Of a DNA stretch of 8,261 nucleotides, positions 1-6,309 are shown piece by piece (the stretch's first letter is position 1; every line of letters starts with the position of its first letter). The stretch is taken from positions 1 to 8,261 of the forward strand of contig JAOUFP010000101.1 in assembly GCA_029858145.1 (NCBI GenBank), read 5' to 3'. This DNA comes from Nitrospirota bacterium (lineage in GTDB: Bacteria > Nitrospirota > Thermodesulfovibrionia > Thermodesulfovibrionales > UBA6898). A model generated the notes under the pieces. The model had not been told where the DNA came from. It saw only the letters and a program-made list of their open reading frames with translations, and did no database searches. The translations under genes were made by a program, and so were the position numbers.

Positions 1-794
1 TTTCCATTGGCCATAAGATATCGAGGCAGCATCATGATATTATCTCCGGAAGATGCGTGTCTCCTCTCCATGGTGAATGCGGCAATATACCCTGCAGCAG
101 ATGCCCTGATGACGAGCTCTTCATTGCAGATGCCGAAGGGCCATGAAAGCATGTACACCGTTCCGCCGAGTTCTTTCTCTATTTTTTCTTTTGATTTTCT
201 GAACTGCATATTTAGAAACGTTTCATATTCAGCGGGCTTCAGCCGTTTCTTCTCTTTTCTGAAGTCAGGGTGCCAGTACGAATGGGACTGGAAGTCGACT
301 AGACCCTGGTCCTGCATGACCCTGAGCTGCTCCCAGGTCATCGCGTAAGAGGCGTTTGATATCGCAGAAGGATAGAGGAAGATCGTTACCGGAATACGGT
401 ATTTCCGGATGAGAGGAAACATTTCCGTGTAGACGGACCTGTGTCCGTCATCAACAGTGATCACAACCGAACGCGGAGGCGGAGGCAGTGCTTTCCCGAG
501 ATAATAATCCACAAGATTTCTGAGTGGTATTACCGTGTAGCCATTCTCCCTGAGATACCTCAGGTGAGACTCGAAAACAGTTGTTTTTACTGTCATGCTG
601 TCAGCAACTGCAGGTCCAAAGCGGTGGTAGAGCAGGATCGGTACCGATACAGGACGTTCTCTGTTGTCTTTCTCGATACCGGAAACACGCATGGATGATG
701 CCAGAAAAAATAAGAGCGCGGGAACGAATCCGGCGAGCAATATCTTCGCGATGCTTCCTGAATAAGAGCTTTTTATTGATTGCGCAGTTTTCAT
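1..794 (-). CDS. Exported polysaccharide deacetylase (NodB domain), C-terminus cut off by window edge
   Basis: Reading the minus strand from the ATG at 794-792 gives 264 codons without a stop before the window edge. Residues 1-15 are polar and basic, and about 16-37 form a hydrophobic signal peptide or membrane anchor. The NodB carbohydrate esterase family 4 hallmarks follow in order: VPILLYHRFG (51-60), VVITVDDGHRS (110-120) with the Asp-Asp pair at 115-116, SHSYWHPD (170-177) giving the metal-binding H171-x3-H175, SWPFG (217-221) and LPRY (256-259). Family members remove N-acetyl groups from envelope or exported polysaccharides such as poly-N-acetylglucosamine or peptidoglycan; the opening with YHRF and a signal sequence resembles PgaB/IcaB-type enzymes. 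Motif 1 is TVDDG instead of the commoner TFDDG, a mild change that keeps the aspartates. I see no strong ribosome binding site; an AGGAG lies too far upstream (about 22 nt). The frame stays open a little upstream, but this ATG fits the signal peptide best. Substrate is unknown. Confidence 0.88.
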   Translation of the reverse strand, partial: MKTAQSIKSSYSGSIAKILLAGFVPALLFFLASSMRVSGIEKDNRERPVSVPILLYHRFGPAVADSMTVKTTVFESHLRYLRENGYTVIPLRNLVDYYLGKALPPPPRSVVITVDDGHRSVYTEMFPLIRKYRIPVTIFLYPSAISNASYAMTWEQLRVMQDQGLVDFQSHSYWHPDFRKEKKRLKPAEYETFLNMQFRKSKEKIEKELGGTVYMLSWPFGICNEELVIRASAAGYIAAFTMERRHASSGDNIMMLPRYLMANG

Positions 795-1191
795 GCCAGT
801 TGTGTGTGCAAGACCAAAATTCTCCTGTTCACATTCTATCCCGGGAGGCACAGCCGCGCAACCCGTCGGCCGGCATAAGGAAGAGGCGAAAGGCAGAATG
901 CATGCCCCCAAAAATATAGATGTTCATCACTTGATCCACATTATTCATAAAATGTTGTATTCAAAAGGCGGGAGAAGTCATTGTCGCTCATTCCCGCTTT
1001 GCTCCGGGGCATTTTCCTCCTGATATTCATGGAAACAGTCTGTAGGACTATCGGAAAATGAAGCCGATCTCAATGCCTTCTCCTGCCTCGTTGTTTGATT
1101 ACCACCAGAAAGATATATGAATGATATAGATTAAGCCTGTCTTTTGATCGGGTCAATCGCGTTTTTCGGGACAAGGAGGAAGAAAAACAGC
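795..1191. other. Intergenic stretch without a convincing gene
   Basis: This 397-base stretch separates two minus-strand genes. Open frames here are short and show no recognisable protein. On the minus strand a 23-codon frame (1012-941) follows an AGGAGG, but the spacing is only 3 nt and the product is unremarkable. A weak inverted repeat, ATCGG/CCGAT (1050-1054 and 1064-1068), lies in it without a following T-run. The promoter of the deacetylase gene is probably here but I cannot place it with confidence. Confidence 0.5.
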
Positions 1192-2289
1192 CTAAACGAA
1201 CAGGTGAAGATTGCCGAGTCTTACGTTCCTGAGCCCTTCTTCATGTGCGATACCGACATATCTCTCAGCAGCATGTCTTTTTGTCAGAGGCATATCGGAC
1301 ATGTAGAAATGCGGGTAGAAAGCGAGCATGCTGTAGGGGATATCGGGATGTACCGAGGCGATAAACCGTGCGATGTTTCTTATCTCGGCCTCATCGATAT
1401 ACCCCGGGACAAGAAGGGTATTCGCGACGAGCAGGGGAGGGACCGGCCTCAGTCCGATCTTTTCTCCTGCGAGAGAAAAATTCTCAAGAGTCCTTCTGTT
1501 GGTGCTCCCGGTAAGCGCGATATGGAGGTTCTCATTCCATGCCTTGAGGTCGAACTTTATGCAGCCGCCTGAGTTCAGAGAGATTTTAAGTATCTCGTCA
1601 AGGAGTCCCCGGTTCATCGAGCCGTTCGTCTCCCAGCATATCCTGAGGATCCTTTCACTGTTCTCCCTGATGGCCAGTCTTGATGCCCTGATGCTGAAGG
1701 GCAGCTGCGGGACTGGATCGCCTCCGAAGTAGCATATGCAGGAGGTCCTGTCATCGACTGCAGAGACGAGGCTTTGCACAGGGGTGGTGCCGGGCTTGAG
1801 CGTCTCATTTTTGAACTGCCAGTTCTGGCAGAAGAGGCAGTTGAATGAACAGGCATGAAAGAAAACAGCGAGGTTTTTGTATCCCGTCTCCGGACCGTCG
1901 CGGTATGCATATCGGGGATATCCCGCTCCCGTGCCCCCGGGGCATACCCAGTCGCCGACACAGTTTGTCGGGAGGGGATCGTGATACCAGGAGAGCTTTC
2001 CTTCTGCCGCGGAGACTCCCTTGATCTTCCCGCCACTGTTTGTGCGCAATCCGCAGTAGCCGAGACCGGTTTCAGGAATGCTGCATTCATTCACACAGAG
2101 ACCGCAGCGCGCGCCATGGGGATCCTTTGGCGGGCTTTCCGGAAGCCCGAATGCCTTCCTGCTCCGTGCGTGCGCCTGCATGGCGATAGGGAGCGCGTCT
2201 TCAGGCTTATTACGTATGCAGTTCAGACACACACCGAGTTCCCTCGAGATGTGCGGAGAAGAAGTGTTGCACAAACCGCACCTGCCCAT
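1192..2289 (-). CDS. Cysteine-rich radical SAM protein, AmrS/PflA-activase-like
   Basis: This 365-residue protein carries the radical SAM iron-sulfur motif C147-x3-C151-x2-C154, followed by QNW as in the pyruvate formate-lyase activase-like/AmmeMemoRadiSam branch (COG1180-like). A second cysteine set, C62-x2-C65-x3-C69 and C79 with the GYCGLR context, matches the N-terminal CxxC...C...C segment of that branch. FGGDP (188-192) is the SAM-contacting glycine-rich strand. Ahead of all this is an extra zinc-ribbon-like pair, C4-x2-C7 and C21-x2-C24, and further cysteines occur at 110, 116, 184 and 186, so additional metal sites are plausible. The start is fixed by an in-frame stop just upstream and by the need to include C4 and C7; no clear Shine-Dalgarno is visible. 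The usual partners of the AmmeMemoRadiSam group (AMMECR1, Memo) are not in this window, so the substrate cannot be inferred from context. It likely generates a 5'-deoxyadenosyl radical in the cytoplasm. Confidence 0.88.
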   Translation of the reverse strand: MGRCGLCNTSSPHISRELGVCLNCIRNKPEDALPIAMQAHARSRKAFGLPESPPKDPHGARCGLCVNECSIPETGLGYCGLRTNSGGKIKGVSAAEGKLSWYHDPLPTNCVGDWVCPGGTGAGYPRYAYRDGPETGYKNLAVFFHACSFNCLFCQNWQFKNETLKPGTTPVQSLVSAVDDRTSCICYFGGDPVPQLPFSIRASRLAIRENSERILRICWETNGSMNRGLLDEILKISLNSGGCIKFDLKAWNENLHIALTGSTNRRTLENFSLAGEKIGLRPVPPLLVANTLLVPGYIDEAEIRNIARFIASVHPDIPYSMLAFYPHFYMSDMPLTKRHAAERYVGIAHEEGLRNVRLGNLHLFV

Positions 2290-2486
2290 AATTTAATTTT
2301 AGCTGACGGCATTTCAAAGTGCTACTTCTCTCAGTGACGACGCATCGGTGTCTAAATAAAACCCGGTTACCCCTCTCGTGGCTGCGTCTCCTTCCTTATG
2401 GTGATTGGTCTTAACGAAGGATACCGCGCCTCCTTAACTCAGTTACACATCTGGAATCCGTTAAGGTGTGCTAAAATCCTTGTGAT

Positions 2487-3554
2487 ATGACAGGCAAGAA
2501 AAAGGATTTGATAATCAGGGCAGATACAGTCGTTAATCCCGGAAAAATCACTGTAAAAAAAACAGCGTGCCATATGGTGATCAGGGACGGGATTGTTGAA
2601 GGTTTTAAACACGCCGCGGATAATTCCCCCGGCAGCATAGTGCTGGATTTCAGCGGATGCATCCTGTCGCCTTTTTTTTGTGATTATCATCTCCATTTTG
2701 CCCAGGATTCCTTAGCGGCCGGAAAGCAGATAGCCGAAACCCTGACTCAGCATGGCATCAAAGAGGTTTACGAAGGAGGAGACAGCCATTTGGCAGGGGT
2801 GGAGATGAAAAATCTTCTGAAGGACAGGCTGGAGGTGAAAACATCCGGCTGTGCCATATATAAAAAAGGCACTTATGGAAAATTCATCGGGAAAGGAGTT
2901 GAAGGCTTCCGGGATGCGAGAGAACTTGTCGATCATCTCTGTCATGAGAGAGTGGATTATATCAAGGTCATAAACTCGGGCATATTCAAGGCCGATACAG
3001 AAAAGGTGTCACCCGGAGGGTTTGAAAAAAAAGAGCTTGCCGGGATAGTGACGTATGCAAAGGAACGAGGGCTGACTGTTTTCTGCCACGCCAATGGTGA
3101 TCAGGCGGTGAGGGAAGCGGTAGAAGCCGGAGTATCCGGTATTATTCACGGACTCTGTGTTTCTGACGAAACCCTTCTTATGATGTCAGAAAAAAAGGTT
3201 TTTTTTATCCCGACAATAAACGCTTTTGCGAGCCTTTCGGGCCTGACCGATGACAGAAATATAAAGGCAAATATAGACAGGGCGGTCGGGAAGCATCTTC
3301 TTGCCATAAAAAAAGCGGTCGATAGGGGAGTTAAGGTTATGCCGGGCAGTGATTCGGGTCCGCAATTCATCCCTTATGGAAAAGCCTATCACGAAGAGCT
3401 TAACTTTTTTAAAAAAGCGGGGCTCTCTGATGAATACATCCTGACGTCCGCTGCGTGCCGGAGCCTCATAAAAGGCATGAAAGCAGACTTTCTCGTGCTG
3501 AAGGGAACAGAAGTCAACAAGGTTTTTGTGAATGGAGAGTGTATAAAGGAATAG
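2487..3554 (+). CDS. Metal-dependent amidohydrolase (imidazolonepropionase-like family)
   Basis: The 355-residue product has the full amidohydrolase-superfamily layout. An N-terminal beta-sandwich strand (8-57, with VVNPG and VIRDGIVEGF) comes first, then the metal-binding H68-x-H70 in CDYHLHF, a lysine at 160 in VDYIKVINSG that could be the carboxylated bridging lysine, H201 in FCHANGD, H221 in IIHG, and the catalytic aspartate D289 in GSDSGP. The C-terminus returns to the sandwich (KADFLVLKG, then VNKVFVNGECI). Enzymes of this type (COG1228-like) hydrolyse cyclic amides, dipeptides or related C-N bonds; the real substrate is not predictable here. There is no signal peptide, so it should act in the cytoplasm. 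At 355 residues it is slightly shorter than the roughly 400 usual in the family, but no key residue is missing. The ATG at 2487 has no evident ribosome binding site; a TAAAAT lies about 10 nt upstream. The gene is divergent from the radical SAM gene. Confidence 0.88.
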   Translation: MTGKKKDLIIRADTVVNPGKITVKKTACHMVIRDGIVEGFKHAADNSPGSIVLDFSGCILSPFFCDYHLHFAQDSLAAGKQIAETLTQHGIKEVYEGGDSHLAGVEMKNLLKDRLEVKTSGCAIYKKGTYGKFIGKGVEGFRDARELVDHLCHERVDYIKVINSGIFKADTEKVSPGGFEKKELAGIVTYAKERGLTVFCHANGDQAVREAVEAGVSGIIHGLCVSDETLLMMSEKKVFFIPTINAFASLSGLTDDRNIKANIDRAVGKHLLAIKKAVDRGVKVMPGSDSGPQFIPYGKAYHEELNFFKKAGLSDEYILTSAACRSLIKGMKADFLVLKGTEVNKVFVNGECIKE

Positions 3555-3575
3555 CCTGTTTCCTCTCTTTTTTTT
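3547..3575 (+). terminator. Possible weak intrinsic terminator between convergent genes
   Basis: A 5-bp stem, AGGAA (3547-3551) with TTCCT (3560-3564), has an 8-nt loop and is followed after CTC by eight T residues (3568-3575). It overlaps the end of the amidohydrolase gene and precedes the convergent nitroreductase gene. The stem is short and AT-leaning, so termination would rely largely on the T-run. Confidence 0.35.
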
Positions 3576-3592
3576 AAAACGGCATTATTATG

Positions 3593-4162
3593 TCAGATCC
3601 ACTTTACCACGGGTGATTTCTTCTGCGGCGGCTCCGGATAGACCTTTGGATATCCGATAACAATCGGGCCGAAGATTTTTTCATCGTCTTTGAGCTCAAG
3701 CAGATTTATTATTGCGGCATCATCCGTGACCATAGAGCCGAAACCCACCCAGCAGCTTCCCAGCCCGAGGGAATAGGCAGCCAGCATGACATTTTCGCAG
3801 GCCAGGGGACACGAATGATCGGCATGTCTTCCCGCCCCGATCACAAAAAGCACTACAGGTGCGGAATAATAAATCGGGTCCTCCATCTCGCTGTAACGTT
3901 TCTTTATTGATTCATATCTCTCCGGGTCTGCGTCCTTTATCCCTTCGAGTATTTTCGCGGCATTCGGCAAAGCAGCCGTGAGGAGTTTTTTTCTTGTCTC
4001 CTTATCCTCGACCACAACGAATCTCCACGGCTGACTGTTCATCGCAGAAGGTGCCTGATTACCGGCTTCTATGATTTTATCAAGAATATCTTTTCCTACG
4101 GACTTTGGTTCATACGATCTGACTGATCTCCTCATTTTTATCGCGTCGAGTATGGCATTCAT
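3593..4162 (-). CDS. Nitroreductase-family FMN oxidoreductase
   Basis: The 189-residue protein shows the classical small nitroreductase pattern: the FMN-phosphate binding segment MRRSVRSY (10-17), then APSAMNSQPWRFVVV (37-51), the central GLGSCWVGFG (133-142), and a C-terminal basic segment after IVIGYPK (167-173). Members bind FMN as homodimers and reduce nitroaromatics, quinones, flavins or other acceptors with NAD(P)H; many act in non-detoxifying roles, so the substrate is open. The length is typical for the compact subgroup common in anaerobes. The start is well supported: AGGAGG (minus strand, 4178-4173) lies 10 nt before the ATG at 4162-4160. The gene converges on the amidohydrolase gene with a gap under 40 bases and is transcribed away from the thiol-redox cluster, so it is probably its own transcript. 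Confidence 0.93.
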   Translation of the reverse strand: MNAILDAIKMRRSVRSYEPKSVGKDILDKIIEAGNQAPSAMNSQPWRFVVVEDKETRKKLLTAALPNAAKILEGIKDADPERYESIKKRYSEMEDPIYYSAPVVLFVIGAGRHADHSCPLACENVMLAAYSLGLGSCWVGFGSMVTDDAAIINLLELKDDEKIFGPIVIGYPKVYPEPPQKKSPVVKWI

Positions 4163-4196
4163 CGTATCAATTCCTCCTCATCTGATTTTTAAAAAC

Positions 4197-4225
4197 AGTT
4201 TAGCACAGTCTGACGCGCATGCTAA
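4197..4225 (-). promoter_or_regulatory. Candidate sigma-70 promoter of the nitroreductase gene
   Basis: On the minus strand TTAGCA (4225-4220) and TAAACT (4202-4197) are separated by exactly 17 nt; each matches 4 of 6 consensus bases. The -10 box lies about 35 nt before the ATG, upstream of the AGGAGG ribosome binding site. Position and spacing are right, but the boxes are only moderate. Confidence 0.4.
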
Positions 4226-4456
4226 TGGATTATCTATCCGAATTGCCTGATGCTGAAATTTCGCTGATATCATATCCGGGCAGAATAGAAGCTTCGGGAA
4301 GGCGGAACGCTTCATAAACACCCCACACCGGAAGAATAAAACATGCGGCATACCTCCGTTGTGTACATACCTGCACCGCTGCTGTCTTGCATGATGAGTT
4401 TTGAATACTGCTTTGTTAAGGTGCTTTTATTGAGTTTCCCCGTATTCTGCCTTCAT

Positions 4457-4487
4457 TTGAAAAAAGTGGACAGCAATGTGCTAATAT
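4457..4487 (+). promoter_or_regulatory. Candidate promoter of the rhodanese-glutaredoxin-TlpA cluster
   Basis: TTGAAA (4457-4462) resembles a -35 box and TAATAT (4482-4487) a -10 box, with a long 19-nt spacer. They end about 47 nt before the rhodanese ATG. An AT-rich inverted repeat (4482-4496) overlaps the -10. No other good pair is visible between here and the gene. Confidence 0.4.
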
Positions 4488-4534
4488 AAATTATTAGTTA
4501 AGGAAAGTCGAAACAATACACGAAGGAGCAATGA

Positions 4535-4927
4535 ATGAAAAAGATAATCGTTTTATTTTTTATCTCATTAATTTTTATGGTGTCTTACGCTTCGGCAAAG
4601 GATTTCAAAAGCATTAGCGCTGACGAACTGAAGAGGATGTTCGATAAGAAAACGAAACTGGTGCTGGTCGACGCGAGGACCGAGATGGAATACGCGCAGG
4701 GACATATCCCGAAGGCCGTAAACATACCGCCGGAGAAATTGGGAGGTATAGAAACGGTGCTGCCCAAAAATAAAAAAGCGCTGATGGTGTTTTACTGCAG
4801 GGGCGTTGGTTGAGGCCTCTCAAAACAGGCTGCGGTCGCAGCAGAAAAAGCCGGCTACACGAATATACAGCTTATGCCGGGAGGATTTCCCGAATGGGCG
4901 GCGAAAGGATATGAGACTGCCAGATGA
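4535..4927 (+). CDS. Exported rhodanese with in-frame UGA, probable selenoprotein
   Basis: Residues 1-21 are a signal peptide ending SYASA, followed by a single rhodanese domain (about 26-130): VLVDARTEMEYAQGHIPKA (43-61) and the active-site loop FYCRGVG (86-92) with C88. Codon 93 is TGA (4811-4813). The same frame then continues GLSKQAAVAAEKAGY, IQLMPGGFPEW and KGYETAR to a TGA at 4925-4927, exactly the second half of a rhodanese (PGGFPEW is the family's conserved C-terminal segment). Single-domain relatives often read YCRG-x-x-C at this place, so TGA replaces a cysteine, giving C88-x4-U93. A SECIS-like hairpin follows directly. I therefore read the gene as a 130-residue selenoprotein rather than a 92-residue fragment, which would lack half the fold. 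AAGGAG (4523-4528) sits 6 nt before the ATG; another ATG at 4531 is out of frame. Family role: transfer of sulfane sulfur (or possibly selenium) in the periplasm. Alternatives are a nonsense mutation or a sequence error. Confidence 0.75.
4814..4852 (+). promoter_or_regulatory. Candidate bacterial SECIS element
   Basis: Directly after the in-frame TGA, GCTGC (4829-4833) pairs perfectly with GCAGC (4838-4842) around the four-base loop GGTC (4834-4837). The loop starts 20 nt after the TGA. GGC (4814-4816) can pair with GCC (4850-4852) as a lower stem, leaving an A-rich internal loop. Bacterial SECIS elements lie inside the coding sequence with the apical loop roughly 16-37 nt after UGA and a G in the first two loop positions; the E. 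coli fdhF element also presents GGUC at its apex. SelB would bind this hairpin to deliver Sec-tRNA. No bulged U as in fdhF is visible, and the hairpin overlaps Ala-Ala-Val-Ala-Ala codons, which favour such a palindrome by chance. Confidence 0.6.
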
Positions 4928-4960
4928 CCCCGGAAAGGGCATGCACCCGCATCCCCGGGG
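4928..4960 (+). repeat. GC-rich inverted repeat between rhodanese and glutaredoxin genes
   Basis: CCCCGG (4928-4933) can pair with CCGGGG (4955-4960), with a nested GGG/CCC inside. It starts immediately after the rhodanese stop and has no following T-run, so it is more likely an mRNA-stability or attenuating hairpin than a terminator. The second arm contains the 10-mer GCATCCCCGG (4949-4958), which recurs at 6310-6319 ahead of the SEC-C gene. Confidence 0.4.
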
Positions 4961-5006
4961 AGGGGCATTCAGCGACAATGCTCAATAGTGAGAAAGAGCT
5001 GAGTTT

Positions 5007-5417
5007 ATGAGCCTGCATTCATTGTACAGATTCGTGATGATCTTCCCGTTAACGCTACTTATTTCTCTGAGCTTTTTGGTTGTTTCCTCATATTCAGCTG
5101 ATGAAGAGGGGAAGGAGAAAAGCGGAGTCAGTGTAATAGCAGATAAACAGAGATTGAGGAAAAACAGTGACATAAAGGTTGTGATGTACATGACAGACTG
5201 GTGCCCTTATTGCAAAAGGGCCGGAAAGTATTTGAAATCGCTCGGTGTTCGTTTGGTCGAATACGATATAGATAAGGACGAAAACCGTAAGGATGAAATG
5301 AGGAGGATAAACGGGGGCTCAGGCATGGTGCCTTTGATCGATGTTGAAGGGATCATCATAAGAGGGTATGTCCCTGAGGAGATAGAGTCCGCGATTGAAG
5401 AGAGGAAGAAGCAGTAA
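5007..5417 (+). CDS. Exported glutaredoxin-like protein with CPYC active site
   Basis: The 136-residue product begins with a hydrophobic signal segment (about 9-30, ending SSYSA), which is unusual because most glutaredoxins are cytoplasmic. The glutaredoxin fold follows: KVVMYMTDWCPYCKRA (57-72) with active-site C66 and C69, EYDIDKDE (85-92), the cis-proline loop SGMVPL (105-110) in place of the common TVP, and RGYVPEEIE (119-127). It should catalyse thiol-disulfide exchange in the periplasm or at the membrane. Glutathione dependence is uncertain outside the cytoplasm. It lies 79 bases after the rhodanese stop and 3 bases before the TlpA gene, so it very likely shares a transcript with the latter. 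The ribosome binding site is weak (GAAAGAG around 4991-4997). Position and motif suggest it could be the redox partner of the rhodanese (inference). Confidence 0.88.
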   Translation: MSLHSLYRFVMIFPLTLLISLSFLVVSSYSADEEGKEKSGVSVIADKQRLRKNSDIKVVMYMTDWCPYCKRAGKYLKSLGVRLVEYDIDKDENRKDEMRRINGGSGMVPLIDVEGIIIRGYVPEEIESAIEERKKQ

Positions 5418-5420
5418 ACA

Positions 5421-5954
5421 ATGAATGACATAATACAGACGGTGAGAACAATTTTGTTGTGTGCTCTGGTGTTAATCGCTGTTCATCATGCGGGCAGCAG
5501 TTATGCGGAAACGGACAATCACCCTGAAAAAGCGCCTGATTTTGAACTGAATGATGTCCAGGGTGTTAAGCACAGGCTTTCGGCCTATCACGGAAGAGTC
5601 GTCCTGATAAATTTCTGGGCAAGCTGGTGCAAGGAATGCATTGCCGAGATCCCGTCTCTCAATACCCTGTATGAAAGATACAGAGATAAGAACGTTGTCG
5701 TCCTAGGTGTTTCAATCGACAGAAATAACGAGGACATCGAGAGGAGTATGGGGAAGTTTGGCATTGCCTATCCCGTTCTGGTAGACAGGAAAGGAGAGGT
5801 ATTTATAAGAAAGTATACGGTTATCGGGCTTCCGACGACCGTGATTGTTGATAAAAACGGATATATTGCGGACAGACTTATCGGAAGGTCTGATTTCAGC
5901 TCCGCGGCATTTTTGAACAAATTAAATGGTTTGTCAGGAGAAAAACCGCGATGA
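5421..5954 (+). CDS. TlpA/ResA-type periplasmic thioredoxin-fold protein
   Basis: The 177-residue protein has an N-terminal signal segment (about 9-29, ending SSYA). Its AhpC/TSA-TlpA-like domain starts with KAPDFELNDVQG (37-48), then VVLINFWASWCKECIAEIP (60-78) with active-site W69-C70-K-E-C73, VVVLGVSID (92-100) and the cis-proline loop GLPTTVIVDKNG (136-147). Such proteins reduce or shuffle disulfides in the periplasm, for example the cytochrome c haem-binding site (ResA/CcmG), or serve peroxiredoxin or metallochaperone systems. The gene starts 3 bases after the glutaredoxin stop; a GA-rich AGAGGAAG (5401-5406 region) can act as ribosome binding site. Its stop overlaps the next start by 4 bases (ATGA). 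No ccm genes are visible here, so a cytochrome c role is only one option; reductant supply to the rhodanese or glutaredoxin is another (inference). Confidence 0.92.
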   Translation: MNDIIQTVRTILLCALVLIAVHHAGSSYAETDNHPEKAPDFELNDVQGVKHRLSAYHGRVVLINFWASWCKECIAEIPSLNTLYERYRDKNVVVLGVSIDRNNEDIERSMGKFGIAYPVLVDRKGEVFIRKYTVIGLPTTVIVDKNGYIADRLIGRSDFSSAAFLNKLNGLSGEKPR

Positions 5955-6244
5955 GATATCGCAGACTCCTTCGTTCAATGGTAATGGCAAGCATGCTCCT
6001 GATAAATTGCGCTCCCTCGACGTTTATCATAAGCAAAGACGGAAGGGCGTATTATTTCGGCAGAAAGAGCAGGGTTCTCCATGAGATGCTCTGCGAGAGC
6101 GGGGATTTTGAAAAGATCCTTGCCGAAGCGAGCATAGCGGAGGATATAAAAAAGGATTTCTACAAGTATAGCTGCACGGAGCAGCATACGGAGCAAAAGG
6201 TCATTTCTTTGTACCTTTTCCTTTCGCCTGAGGAGAAGGTATAA
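5951..6244 (+). CDS. Small putative lipoprotein of unknown function
   Basis: The 97-residue product has basic N-terminal residues (RYRRLLR), a short hydrophobic stretch and then LLINC with C20. This looks like a lipobox, although Asn before the Cys departs from the usual Gly/Ala/Ser. The mature part contains FIISKDGRAYYFGRKS (25-40), an LHEMLCESGDFEKIL segment (43-57) with C48, and a third cysteine at 75 (YSC). I do not recognise a named family. The start overlaps the TlpA stop (ATGA), and AGGAG (5938-5942 region) lies about 10 nt before it, so translation is probably coupled and the gene belongs to the thiol-redox operon. A pair of cysteines in the mature domain would make it a possible substrate or partner of the neighbours, but that is inference. 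Transcription may end in the next 100 bases, though I see no clear terminator. Confidence 0.75.
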   Translation: MRYRRLLRSMVMASMLLINCAPSTFIISKDGRAYYFGRKSRVLHEMLCESGDFEKILAEASIAEDIKKDFYKYSCTEQHTEQKVISLYLFLSPEEKV

Positions 6245-6309
6245 TTAAAGAGCGCTTTCAAGGAATATGATTATACGGTAAATTTTGTGCCCTGTTGAGG
6301 CTAGACTAT

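Larger units (their letters stand above)
4163..4534. other. 372-base intergenic region between divergent genes
   Basis: No credible protein gene is visible. The longest tidy frame, 4219-4317 on the plus strand (32 residues), lacks a ribosome binding site and family features. The region holds candidate divergent promoters for the nitroreductase and for the rhodanese cluster, listed separately. The palindrome GAAGCTTC lies near 4288-4295, and TAATA/TATTA arms (4482-4486, 4492-4496) overlap the candidate -10 of the cluster promoter and could serve as an operator. Confidence 0.5.

Noticed and set aside
941..1012. 23-codon minus-strand frame behind AGGAGG
   Set aside because: Spacing to the ATG is only 3 nt, and the peptide has no distinctive feature; chance is a sufficient explanation.
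1855..2337. 160-residue plus-strand frame
   Set aside because: It lies opposite the radical SAM gene, whose motifs are unmistakable, and has no homologous features.
4219..4317. 32-residue plus-strand frame in the nitroreductase-rhodanese gap
   Set aside because: No ribosome binding site and no recognisable motif; it overlaps the candidate nitroreductase promoter.
4535..4813. A complete 92-residue protein ending at the first TGA of the rhodanese
   Set aside because: It would stop in the middle of the active-site loop and lose half the rhodanese fold, while the same frame carries the missing half directly after the TGA.
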